Source: Betaproteobacteria bacterium (GTDB taxonomy: Bacteria; Pseudomonadota; Gammaproteobacteria; Burkholderiales; SG8-39). From it: a DNA stretch of 6,974 nucleotides. The position numbers and the translations under genes are program-made. The stretch is from assembly GCA_009693345.1 (NCBI GenBank), contig SHXL01000146.1, positions 1 to 6,974 of the forward strand. The letters run 5' to 3'. The notes beneath the pieces are model-generated. The model did no database searches, had not been told where the DNA came from, and worked only from the letters and a program-made list of their open reading frames with translations. Shown in pieces: positions 1-6,797 of the stretch (its first letter is position 1; every line of letters begins with the position of its first letter).

Positions 1-286
1 GAAACGGATTATTCTCGATCACCACGGCGATCGACCTGGTGTTCGGAACGTTGCTAGTGATTTCGACCGGCACCACCGCGCCGTTCTCGGCGATCTGCGG
101 CGCCTCGATCGCGATGTCCTTGCTCTCCGTGCTGCCCGCCGCGCCCAGACTTTTCAATGCGTCGGCCGCGGTTTTGGTGCCAAATGCATCCTTGTTCCAC
201 GCGGCAAGCGCGCGCAAGGGGGTAAGAAACAGGCCTGCGGCAAGCGCGCCGATGATTCGAAAGCTTGATCTGCGGAGTGAATTCAT
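1..286 (-). CDS. soxY: SoxY, thiosulfate-oxidation carrier protein (partial, N-terminal 95 residues)
   Basis: The SoxY half of the periplasmic SoxYZ carrier, on which thiosulfate-derived sulfur is bound and oxidised. Only the first 95 codons are here; the gene runs off the left edge, so the C-terminal GGCGG carrier motif cannot be checked. Seen: an ATG start at 286; a signal peptide with a twin arginine at residues 5-6 (RRSSF, loosely Tat-like), a hydrophobic stretch at about 11-22 and a likely cleavage after ALA at residue 28; then mature sequence with the family's AWNKDAF start, an ADALKSLG helix, and the beta-strand segment IAENGAVVPVEITSN at about 66-79. These match SoxY closely. SoxY is normally exported by Tat, consistent with the signal. 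A GGTGA ribosome site lies about 9 bases upstream, inside the end of moaC, whose stop is 4 bases away, so the two genes are probably co-transcribed and translationally coupled. soxZ is expected next but lies outside. Confidence 0.9.
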   Translation of the reverse strand, partial: MNSLRRSSFRIIGALAAGLFLTPLRALAAWNKDAFGTKTAADALKSLGAAGSTESKDIAIEAPQIAENGAVVPVEITSNVPNTRSIAVVIENNPF

Positions 287-290
287 GTGC

Positions 291-803
291 TCATTTCACC
301 GCTTTGCGGCGAAAATGCCCTGACTTGCCACCGCGTTTTTCCTCGAGCTGCAGGTCGCGAATGACCATGCCCCGATCCACGGCTTTCACCATGTCGTAGA
401 TGGTGAGCAGTCCCACTGCGGCGGCGGTCAATGCTTCCATCTCCACGCCGGTGCGGCCGCGGCATTGCACCGTGGCGAAGAGCAGGATTTCGCTGCGCGC
501 GGCGTCGAATCTGAAATCCGCCGCCACGCGTGTGATCGCGATCGGGTGCGCAAGCGGCACCAGTTCCGAGGCGCGCTTCGCGGCCTGGATCGCGGCGATG
601 CGGGCCACGCCGAGTACGTCGCCCTTTGCCGCGCCGCCCTCGACCACCATGCGAAAGGTCGCAGCGCGCATGGCGATGCGCCCGGAGGCGACCGCGACGC
701 GCAGCGTTTCGCCCTTGGCGCCGACGTCCACCATGTGGGCGGCGCCTTTGCGATCAAAGTGGGTAAGCTGCGCGGCGAGTTGCGGGAAACGCTTGCGGAC
801 CAA
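291..803 (-). CDS. moaC: MoaC, cyclic pyranopterin monophosphate synthase
   Basis: Cytoplasmic enzyme of molybdenum cofactor synthesis. With MoaA it turns GTP into cyclic pyranopterin monophosphate; MoaC catalyses the second step, from 3',8-cyclo-GTP. The protein is 170 aa, close to the usual 160. Seen: LTHFDRKGAAHMVDVGAK at 13-30, the GDVLGVARIAAI block at 61-72, PLAHPI at 83-88, GRTGVEMEALTAA at 116-128 and TIYDMVKA at 134-141. The E. coli catalytic residues K51, H77, E112, E114, D128 and K131 are all present here at a constant offset of +9 (K60, H86, E121, E123, D137, K140). The start is a TTG at 803 preceded at 4 bases by a strong GGAGGA site. The in-frame ATG at 950 would give a 219-aa protein overlapping the divergent protease gene and lacks family similarity in the added part. 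soxY follows after 4 bases. MoaC could serve the nearby SoeA molybdoenzyme, but it is a general cofactor gene. Confidence 0.95.
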   Translation of the reverse strand: MVRKRFPQLAAQLTHFDRKGAAHMVDVGAKGETLRVAVASGRIAMRAATFRMVVEGGAAKGDVLGVARIAAIQAAKRASELVPLAHPIAITRVAADFRFDAARSEILLFATVQCRGRTGVEMEALTAAAVGLLTIYDMVKAVDRGMVIRDLQLEEKRGGKSGHFRRKAVK

Positions 804-807
804 GGGG

Positions 808-813
808 TCCTCC
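808..813 (-). promoter_or_regulatory. Ribosome binding site deciding the TTG start of moaC
   Basis: On the minus strand the bases read GGAGGA, then CCCC, then the TTG start codon. This is a near-perfect Shine-Dalgarno match at short but workable spacing. No ATG or GTG in this frame lies near the point where MoaC family similarity begins, so this site is the main argument for the TTG start. Confidence 0.7.
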
Positions 814-850
814 GGGGGGAACTTGACGCTCGGGACGGTATCATAACCAG

Positions 851-2341
851 ATGCGTATCTTCGCCTGGCTGCTGGCTGCGTCCATCGCCTTCCTGCCGCG
901 GGCATTTGCGCAGTATTCGTCGATGCCAATGACCGCGCAGTTGCCGCCAATGCCTGCGCAGTTGCCCGACTTGGGCGATGCCAGTGGCTCGGACCTGTCG
1001 CTCAAGACCGAGCGCAAGATCGGCGAATCGATCATGCGCGACATCAGGTTCCGCGAACCGTCCTACCACGACGATCCCGAAGTAACCGAATACCTGAACG
1101 GGTTGGGCGCCCGGTTGAGCAACGCCGGCGCAGGGCCGCACCGGGATTTCGAACTCTTCGCCATTCGCGACGCGACGATCAACGCCTTCGCGCTGCCGGG
1201 CGGCTTCATCGGCGTGCATACCGGGCTGATCAGCGCCACCGACAATGAGTCCGAGATCGCATCGGTGCTCGGACACGAAATGGCCCACGTGACCCAGCAC
1301 CACATCGCGCGCCAGATCGGGATCGAGAAGCAGATGCAGCTGCCGGTGATGATCGCGTTGGCGGCCGCGATTCTCCTGGCGCGCTCGCGTCCGGACCTGG
1401 CGTCGGGCGCCACGGCCGTTGCGCAGGGCGGCGCGATTCAGACGCAGCTCAGCTTCAGCCGCGACTTCGAACGCGAGGCCGACCGCATCGGTTTTCAGAC
1501 GCTCGCGGGGGCGGGATTCGATGCGCGCGCGATGGGGACGTTTTTCGAAAAACTGCAGCGCTCTTCACGGATCATGGATAGCGGCAGCGTTCCCGGATAC
1601 CTGCGCAGCCACCCTGTGACGTCGGAGCGCATCAGCGATGCGCAGAACCGCGCCGAAAGCATGCCTTACAGGCAGCGCGCCGATCCGCTGGAATACCACC
1701 TGGTGCGCGCCAAGCTGCGCGCCGAGGCGGCCGACGCGCAGGAAGCGGTTAAAACGTTCACCGATGCGGTGAGCGACCGCCGCTTCGCCAACGAGCCGGG
1801 CGCGCGCTACGGGCTTGCGGTGGCGTTGTTGCGCACCAAGGAACCCAGGCGTGCGGACGCAGAAATCGCCCGCTTGCGGACGAATGGGATTTCCAGTCCG
1901 ATGGTCGATACGCTGGCCGCGCGCGTGCGGCTGGAGCTGGGCGACCAGGCCGGGGCGCTCGCCATCCTGAAAGCGGCGCTGGTGCGCTTCCCGCACCGCC
2001 GGCCGATCCTGTACGCGATCCTCGGAACGTTGCAGGAGCAGGGACGCTTCGACGAGGTGCTGGCGACGCTTGCCGAGCCGCTGCGCCTCTATCCGCGCGA
2101 CCCGAAACTGCACGAAGCGCGCGCCAGGGCCTACGCCGGCCAGGGCAAGCGGCTACTGCAGCACCAGGCGCAGGCGGAGTTCTACATTCTGCAAGGCAGC
2201 CTGCGGGCGGCGATCGAGCAGCTGCAGTTCGCGCAAACCTCGGGTGACGGCAATTTCTACGACCTGTCGGTCGTCGACGCGCGCCTCAAGGAACTGCGTG
2301 CCGAGCACGCAAGGGAACTGCAGGACGCGAAGAAGCGCTGA
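851..2341 (+). CDS. bepA: Periplasmic M48 family zinc metalloprotease with TPR-like repeats (BepA/YfgC type)
   Basis: Probable periplasmic protease/chaperone of outer-membrane protein quality control. E. coli BepA promotes LptD and barrel assembly and degrades stalled substrates. At 496 aa it matches BepA (487 aa). Seen: a signal peptide at 1-20 (hydrophobic core AWLLAASIAFLP, cleavage likely after AFA), a Met/Pro/Gln-rich spacer at 21-40, and the M48 domain at about 50-265. The zinc motif HEMAH is at 142-146 with E143 as the catalytic base. The third ligand is in the ExxAD helix E207-D211. H254 in RSHPVTSERI matches the conserved BepA histidine near the metal site. A hydrophobic stretch at 165-178 follows the active site. 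Residues 280-490 are helical, Ala/Leu-rich, with TPR-like spacing. The ATG at 851 is set by the signal peptide; its ribosome site is weak. The gene is divergent from moaC (47-base gap) and convergent with chrB. The symbol is by similarity; paralogues of this family exist. Confidence 0.88.
   Translation: MRIFAWLLAASIAFLPRAFAQYSSMPMTAQLPPMPAQLPDLGDASGSDLSLKTERKIGESIMRDIRFREPSYHDDPEVTEYLNGLGARLSNAGAGPHRDFELFAIRDATINAFALPGGFIGVHTGLISATDNESEIASVLGHEMAHVTQHHIARQIGIEKQMQLPVMIALAAAILLARSRPDLASGATAVAQGGAIQTQLSFSRDFEREADRIGFQTLAGAGFDARAMGTFFEKLQRSSRIMDSGSVPGYLRSHPVTSERISDAQNRAESMPYRQRADPLEYHLVRAKLRAEAADAQEAVKTFTDAVSDRRFANEPGARYGLAVALLRTKEPRRADAEIARLRTNGISSPMVDTLAARVRLELGDQAGALAILKAALVRFPHRRPILYAILGTLQEQGRFDEVLATLAEPLRLYPRDPKLHEARARAYAGQGKRLLQHQAQAEFYILQGSLRAAIEQLQFAQTSGDGNFYDLSVVDARLKELRAEHARELQDAKKR
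926..967 (+). repeat. Two tandem 21-bp units coding a heptapeptide repeat
   Basis: Two adjacent in-frame 21-bp units (926-946 and 947-967) agree at 18 of 21 positions. They encode PMTAQLP and PMPAQLP just after the signal peptide of the M48 protease. Because the unit is a multiple of three, a copy-number change would leave the frame intact. It lengthens the flexible spacer before the catalytic domain. Confidence 0.7.
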
Positions 2342-2347
2342 GGCCTG

Positions 2348-2379
2348 GGCGCCTGGCGGCCCGCTAAGCCGCAGGCGCC
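2348..2379. terminator. Possible shared hairpin between convergent bepA-like and chrB genes
   Basis: The arms at 2348-2359 and 2369-2379 are complementary over 11 base pairs with one bulged G, around a 9-base loop. The hairpin lies across the 22-base gap between the two convergent stop codons and extends into the last codons of chrB. Its position suits a two-way terminator. However, neither strand shows a T-run after the stem, so it is not a canonical Rho-independent terminator. The structure was judged by eye only. Confidence 0.35.
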
Positions 2380-2789
2380 TCAAAATAGGCTTCGTAGAGC
2401 AGGTCGAAGGTTTTTTCCGCTTCGCCCAGCAGTTCGTCGTCGCTGGTCGAGCGCCGTGCGACGCCTTGCAGCAGCGTCTGCACGCCCGCAGCTTCCGGCA
2501 CCGGCGTGTCGCGCGCCTCCAGGAAGTGCACGATGGCGCCGATCTTGACCAGCGCCGCATTCGTCGCCAGGCCGAAATGCTGCAGCATCACCTCGAACGT
2601 CACGCGGGTCTCACTGTTTCCGAAGCGTGCGCCAGCGTACGCAAAATCGACCGCGCCGGCCGGGCAATCCTGGTTCTTCTCGAGCCAGACCACGGTGCCT
2701 TCGGGGTCCGCAAACCGGCGAATCAGCCAGGCGCAGGCGAGCCGGTCCGCCCACGCCGGCTTGCGCGTCGCCCAAACCCTGCGGCGCAT
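2364..2789 (-). pseudogene. chrB: chrB 3' part: chromate-resistance domain of ChrB, out of frame with its 5' part
   Basis: C-terminal half of a ChrB-type protein, 141 codons in a frame different from the N-terminal half. Seen: the family's hallmark VWATRKPAWADRLACAWLIR near the start, a following RRFADPEGTVVWLEK segment, the TRVTFEVMLQHFGL block, and ALVKIGAIVHFLEARD with EAAGVQTLL further on. These match the chromate-resistance domain found at the C-terminus of ChrB. Family members are sensors or regulators of chromate export and resistance; the biochemistry of the domain is not settled. The ATG at 2789 lies within the repeat that causes the frame break and has no ribosome site, so independent translation looks poor. 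Removing one 8-bp unit joins it to the upstream half as a 319-aa protein, the usual ChrB length. A separately expressed domain protein is possible but less likely. Confidence 0.82.
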
Positions 2790-3331
2790 CGGCGCATCGG
2801 CGCGTCGGGCGCGCCGCTGCCCTGTGTTTGCACGGGAAACAGCAGCTTGTGCACCTCCGCTTCGGCGTCATTGAGCGCCGTTCTGGCGCGCTCCTGCAGA
2901 TCGCTGGAGAAAAAATCGAGCGCACTGATGGCCTCGAAATCATGGCGTTTCTTGTGCAGTACCCGCAAAACGGCGCTCGGATCCGCGATGCCGAAGCCGC
3001 TCCGCAGGCTGTCGACGACCTTCAGCAGCTCCTTATAGCGCGCCGAGCGGTCGAACATCTTGCGGAACGATTGCTGCTGCGCTTCCGAAGCCGGGACCAC
3101 CGTGAGCACCTGCGTGCTGCCGACGCCTCTCGAGATGTAATCGGCGAGATACTCCAGCCCCTGGCGCGTGGCGCTGGTCTCGGGCAGCAGGTACACGCCT
3201 TCGCGAATGACAGCCGCGCCGAGCGATTCGAGCGTGCGCAGCCCGCGCATGCGCGCGGCCGGATTCTCGGTCGGCAGGCTCGCGATCAGCGCCAGCCAGC
3301 GGCCGCTCTCGGATTGCGGAGGGTTGCTCAT
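2723..3331 (-). pseudogene. chrB: chrB 5' part: N-terminal domain of ChrB, frameshifted after about residue 180
   Basis: N-terminal half of the same chrB gene. Seen: WLALIASLPTENPAARMRGL at about 12-31, then TLESLGAAVIREGVYLLPET, the characteristic opening of ChrB N-terminal domains, followed by a charged helical region up to HKLLFPVQTQ near 160-170. From about residue 181 the reading changes to an Arg/Gly-rich tail unlike the family, ending at a TGA at 2725-2723, while the true C-terminal domain continues in another frame. The change falls exactly at the 8-bp tandem repeat. The start at 3331 has only a weak purine stretch ahead. In ChrB systems this protein senses chromate and affects transcription of chrA; no chrA transporter gene is in the window. 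The gene is divergent from soeA with about 68 bases between start codons. A sequencing or assembly error could also explain the break. Confidence 0.82.
2782..2803. repeat. 8-bp tandem repeat (2.75 copies) at the chrB frame break
   Basis: On the plus strand the unit GGCGCATC occurs at 2783-2790 and again at 2791-2798, with a partial third copy GGCGC at 2799-2803 and one matching base before. Removing one unit restores a single open frame through both chrB halves, giving the junction PMRRRVWATR. This is the pattern expected of a one-unit slipped-strand expansion. Confidence 0.9.
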
Positions 3332-3399
3332 TGCTTCGATGATAGCTTAGGCGGGATGCGAAACGTAAGAGACTGACAACCTGCGTGTTAGCAAGTAAG
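3332..3399. promoter_or_regulatory. Divergent intergenic region between chrB and soeA
   Basis: These 68 bases separate the chrB start (minus) from the soeA start (plus), so they should hold the promoters for both directions, unless either promoter lies inside the neighbouring gene. I found no convincing paired -35/-10 boxes. On the minus strand there is a TTGTCA and, 29 bases later, a TATCAT, which is too far apart for a sigma-70 pair. No clear operator palindrome was seen. The call rests on gene arrangement, not on motifs. Confidence 0.35.
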
Positions 3400-6153
3400 A
3401 TGCATGCCATCGACACGCCGCGCAGCGAAATAAAAACCACGACCTGCTACATGTGCGCCTGCCGCTGCGGCATCCGCGTGCACCTGAAGGACGGCACGAT
3501 ACGCTACATCGACGGCAATCCCGACCATCCGCTCAACAAAGGCGTGATCTGCGCCAAGGGTGCGAGCGGGATCATGAAACAGAATTCGCCCGCGCGCCTG
3601 ACGCGGCCGCTGCGCCGGCGCAGCGGGGCGGCCCGCGGCGCGGGTGATTTCGAGCCGATTTCCTGGGATGAAGCGTTTTCCATTCTTGAAGAACGGTTAA
3701 GAAAGATTCGGGCAAGCGACCCCCGGAAATTCGCTTTCTTCACCGGCCGCGACCAGATGCAGGCGCTTACGGGCCTGTTCGCGCGCCAGTTCGGCACCCC
3801 GAACTACGCGGCGCACGGCGGTTTCTGCTCGGTGAACATGGCCGCCGGGATGATCTACACCATCGGCGGCTCATTCTGGGAGTTCGGCGGACCCGACCTC
3901 GACCGCGCGAAGCTGTTCGTCATGGTCGGCACCGCCGAGGACCATCATTCCAATCCGCTCAAGATCGCGATCTCGAAATTCAAGCGCGCTGGCGGCCGCT
4001 TCATATCGGTGAATCCGGTGCGCACCGGCTACTCGGCGATCGCGGACGAGTGGATACCCATCCGGCCCGGTACCGACGGCGCGCTGCTCATGGCGTTGTG
4101 CAGCGAGCTGCTGCGCCTGGACCTGTGCGATCGCGAATTCCTGGCGCAGTACACGAATGCCGGCTTCCTGGTGAACGTCGATGCGGCGAGCAATGAGGAG
4201 GGGTTGATCGTCTGCGAGAAGGCGGCGGATCAGAAGAATCCGTTCCGCCGCCATGACCAGCTGTGGTGGGACCGGGGCAGCAACCGTGCGGTGGTGAATC
4301 ACAGCGCGGGCGCGGAGCCGGCGCTCGAGGGCGAGTACCGGCTGGATGACGGCACGCCGGTCAAGCCCGCATTCCAGCTGCTGCGCGAGCGTCTGGAAGA
4401 GTGCACGCCCGAGTGGGCCGCGGAAATCACCGGCATCGCGCCGGAGAAGATCCGCGCGCTGGCGCGCGAGCTCGGCGCCACCGCGCGCAATGCGAGCTTC
4501 GAGCTGCCGATCCCCTGGACCGACAGTTGGGGGCGCAAGCATGCCACCGTGCGCGGCAACCCGGTGGCCTTTCATGCGATGCGCGGCATCGCGGCGCACT
4601 CCAACGGCTTCCAGGCGGTCCGGGCGCTTTCGATTCTGATGTCCTTGCTCGGCACTATCGATCGCCCGGGCGGTTTCCGCCACAAGGCGCCGTTCCCGCG
4701 CGGCACGCCTCCGGTCTACGCGCGCATCCCGAACGGTCCGGAGGCGGTGCAGCCGAATGCGCCGCTCGCCGGTGCGCCGCTCGGATTCCCGGCGGGGCCG
4801 GAGGACCTGTTCATCGACGCCGGGGGGGCGGCGGTACGCATCGACAAGGCGTTTTCCTGGGAGTATCCGCTGGCGGTGCACGGCATGATGCATAACGTGA
4901 TCGCCAACGCCTGGCGCGGCGATCCCTACCGCATCGACACGCTGCTCATCTTCATGGCCAACATGGCCTGGAATTCGAGCATGAACACGGCCGAGGCGCG
5001 CCGCATGCTGAACGACAAGGACGAGAGCGGGGAATACAAGATCCCGTTCCTCGCCGTGTGCGACGCCTTCGAATCGGAGACCACGGCGTTTGCGGACCTG
5101 GTGCTGCCCGATACCACTTACCTGGAGCGCCACGACGTCATGTCGCTCCTCGACCGGCCGGTCTCGGAATTCGACGGACCGATGGACTCGGTGCGCGTGC
5201 CGGTCGTGCCGCCGACAGGCGACTGCAGGCCGTTCCAGGACGTCCTGGTGGAATTGGCCGGGCGGCTCGAGTTTCCGATCTTCGTGAATAAAGATGGGTC
5301 GAGAAAATTCAAGAATTATGCCGACTTCATCGTCAATTTCGAGACCGAGCCCGGTTCGGGGCAGGGGTTTCTGATGGGTTGGCGCGGCAAGGACGGTGAC
5401 AAGGTGCTGGTAGGAGAGCCGAACCCGGGGCAATGGGAGAAGTACGCGCAGAACAACTGCGTATTCCACCATCCGATGCCCGAGTCGATGCAATACATGC
5501 GCAATTGGAACCAGGAATATCACGAGTGGGCGCAGCGCATGAAGCTGCGCCGCCACCCCGATCCGATCATGATCCAGATCTACGCTGAGGTTCTGCAGCG
5601 TTTTCGCCTCGCGGCAAAAGGGCGCGGCCCGTCGGCGCGGCGGCCGCCGCCGCAGCTCCGGGCGCGCATAGAAACCTACTTCGATCCCCTGCCTTTCTTC
5701 TATCTGCCCCTGGAAAGCCAATTCACGGATACGCGGCGCTTCCCGCTGGCGGCGATCACGCAGCGCCCGATGGCCATGTATCACTCCTGGGATTCGCAGA
5801 ACGCCTGGCTGCGGCAGATTCACACCCACAACTACCTGTTCGTGAATCCTGGCGTGGCGCGCGCGCAGCACATCGCCGATGGCGGCTGGATCGAGGTGGA
5901 ATCGCAGTGGGGCAAGCTGCGCTGCATGGCCCGCTACAGCGAGGCGGTCGAGCCGGGGACCGTGTGGACGTGGAACGCGATCGGCAAGGCGCAGGCCGCC
6001 TGGAGGCTCGCAGCCGACGCGAACGAATTCACGAAGGGATTCATCCTGAATCACGTGATATCGGATCGCTTGCCGGACGGAACTTCCAATTCGGATCCGA
6101 TCACAGGTCAGGCGGGTTGGTACGACGTGCGCGTGAGGATTTCGGCAGCATGA
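3400..6153 (+). CDS. soeA: SoeA-type sulfite dehydrogenase, molybdopterin catalytic subunit
   Basis: Catalytic subunit of the SoeABC sulfite:quinone oxidoreductase, which oxidises sulfite to sulfate on the cytoplasmic face of the membrane. It is a member of the DMSO-reductase/complex iron-sulfur molybdoenzyme family, 917 aa from the ATG. Seen: [4Fe-4S] ligands C16, C19, C23 and C51 (CYMCACRC ... CAKG); a likely Mo ligand C143 in HGGFCSVNMA; the SVNPVRTGYSAIADEWIPIRPGTDG cofactor block at about 203-227; and a C-terminal molybdopterin dinucleotide-binding domain from about residue 770 to the end. There is no Tat signal, which separates it from the exported PhsA/PsrA-type relatives and supports a cytoplasmic site. 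ATG at 3400 is preferred; a GTG at 3385 would add five residues, and neither has a strong ribosome site. Its stop overlaps the soeB start by 4 bases. Substrate is inferred from family resemblance and the soxY context; polysulfide or another sulfur compound remains possible. Confidence 0.87.
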   Translation: MHAIDTPRSEIKTTTCYMCACRCGIRVHLKDGTIRYIDGNPDHPLNKGVICAKGASGIMKQNSPARLTRPLRRRSGAARGAGDFEPISWDEAFSILEERLRKIRASDPRKFAFFTGRDQMQALTGLFARQFGTPNYAAHGGFCSVNMAAGMIYTIGGSFWEFGGPDLDRAKLFVMVGTAEDHHSNPLKIAISKFKRAGGRFISVNPVRTGYSAIADEWIPIRPGTDGALLMALCSELLRLDLCDREFLAQYTNAGFLVNVDAASNEEGLIVCEKAADQKNPFRRHDQLWWDRGSNRAVVNHSAGAEPALEGEYRLDDGTPVKPAFQLLRERLEECTPEWAAEITGIAPEKIRALARELGATARNASFELPIPWTDSWGRKHATVRGNPVAFHAMRGIAAHSNGFQAVRALSILMSLLGTIDRPGGFRHKAPFPRGTPPVYARIPNGPEAVQPNAPLAGAPLGFPAGPEDLFIDAGGAAVRIDKAFSWEYPLAVHGMMHNVIANAWRGDPYRIDTLLIFMANMAWNSSMNTAEARRMLNDKDESGEYKIPFLAVCDAFESETTAFADLVLPDTTYLERHDVMSLLDRPVSEFDGPMDSVRVPVVPPTGDCRPFQDVLVELAGRLEFPIFVNKDGSRKFKNYADFIVNFETEPGSGQGFLMGWRGKDGDKVLVGEPNPGQWEKYAQNNCVFHHPMPESMQYMRNWNQEYHEWAQRMKLRRHPDPIMIQIYAEVLQRFRLAAKGRGPSARRPPPQLRARIETYFDPLPFFYLPLESQFTDTRRFPLAAITQRPMAMYHSWDSQNAWLRQIHTHNYLFVNPGVARAQHIADGGWIEVESQWGKLRCMARYSEAVEPGTVWTWNAIGKAQAAWRLAADANEFTKGFILNHVISDRLPDGTSNSDPITGQAGWYDVRVRISAA

Positions 6154-6785
6154 CGAAGAAGCAATTGGCTCTGGTAATCGATCTCAACGTTTGCGTCGGC
6201 TGCCACGCCTGCGTCACCAGTTGCAAGGAATGGAACAACGCCGGCGAGGCGGGGCCGCTCACCGACCAGAATCCCTACGGCAAGGACCCCACCGGCACAT
6301 TTTTCAACCGCGTCCAGACTTTTGAGGTCGGCGAGTTTCCGCACACCGAGACGGTGCATTTTCCGAAATCCTGCCTGCACTGCGAAGATCCGCCCTGCGT
6401 GCCGGTGTGCCCGACCGGGGCGTCGTACAAGCGCGCCGAGGACGGCATCGTGCTGGTGGACTACGACAAGTGCATCGGGTGCAAGTACTGCGCCTGGGCC
6501 TGCCCCTACGGCGCGCGAGAAATGGACCAGCAGGAAAAGGTGATGACCAAGTGCACCTTGTGCGTCGATCGAATCTACGACGAGCTGCTGCCGCCGCAGG
6601 ACCGCCAGCCCGCCTGCGTCATGGCCTGTCCGACGAATGCACGCTTGTTCGGCGACGTGCACGATCCGGAATCCGTGGTTTCGAAGGCGATTCGGGAGCG
6701 TGGCGGTTATTCGCTGATGCCGGAGTGGGAGACCAGGCCCGCGAATCAATACTTGCCACGGCGCAAGGCAGAGTACGAAGGTTAA
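6150..6785 (+). CDS. soeB: SoeB-type iron-sulfur electron-transfer subunit (four [4Fe-4S] clusters)
   Basis: Ferredoxin-like subunit that carries electrons from SoeA to the membrane anchor; 211 aa, cytoplasmic and membrane-associated. Seen: sixteen cysteines in four groups, C15/C18/C21/C25, C75/C78/C83/C87, C108/C111/C114/C118 and C135/C138/C156/C160, as in DmsB/PsrB-family subunits, enough for four cubane clusters with none missing. CPTGASYKR and CPYGAREMD are family landmarks. There is no signal peptide, agreeing with the cytoplasmic site inferred for SoeA. The ATG at 6150 overlaps the soeA stop as ATGA, and a GAGGA ribosome site lies 10 bases upstream. The frame stays open upstream to an ATG at 5907, but that stretch lies inside soeA in another frame and has no family similarity. 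A 12-base gap leads to soeC. The chemistry alone does not separate SoeB from other sulfur-oxidoreductase partners. Confidence 0.92.
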   Translation: MTKKQLALVIDLNVCVGCHACVTSCKEWNNAGEAGPLTDQNPYGKDPTGTFFNRVQTFEVGEFPHTETVHFPKSCLHCEDPPCVPVCPTGASYKRAEDGIVLVDYDKCIGCKYCAWACPYGAREMDQQEKVMTKCTLCVDRIYDELLPPQDRQPACVMACPTNARLFGDVHDPESVVSKAIRERGGYSLMPEWETRPANQYLPRRKAEYEG

Positions 6786-6797
6786 GGACACTGCGGA

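Noticed and set aside
823..844. TTGACG and TATCAT as a promoter for the M48 protease gene
   Set aside because: The two boxes are only 10 bases apart, far below the usual 16-18, and TATCAT ends six bases before the start codon.
428..1303. A 291-codon minus-strand open frame running from the M48 gene into moaC
   Set aside because: It lies antisense to the protease gene and in the wrong frame of moaC. Its product shows no family features, while both overlapped genes are clear.
2070..3038. A 322-codon plus-strand open frame across the end of the protease gene and opposite chrB
   Set aside because: It is out of frame with the protease and antisense to chrB. Composition is Arg/Ser/Ala-rich, typical of shadow frames, with no ribosome site seen.
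2627..3376. A 249-codon plus-strand open frame opposite chrB
   Set aside because: The minus strand carries ChrB-family sequence over this whole stretch; the plus-strand product is a low-complexity Arg/Ala-rich shadow.
4822..4828. Run of seven G in soeA as a possible slippage or phase-variation site
   Set aside because: The soeA frame is intact through it and family similarity continues on both sides. A G7 run in such GC-rich DNA is not unusual enough to claim a switch.
3871..6054. A 727-codon open frame on the minus strand opposite soeA
   Set aside because: It is the antisense shadow of a GC-rich gene with strong codon bias. The translation is Arg/His/Val-rich with no recognisable domain, and soeA on the other strand has full family similarity.
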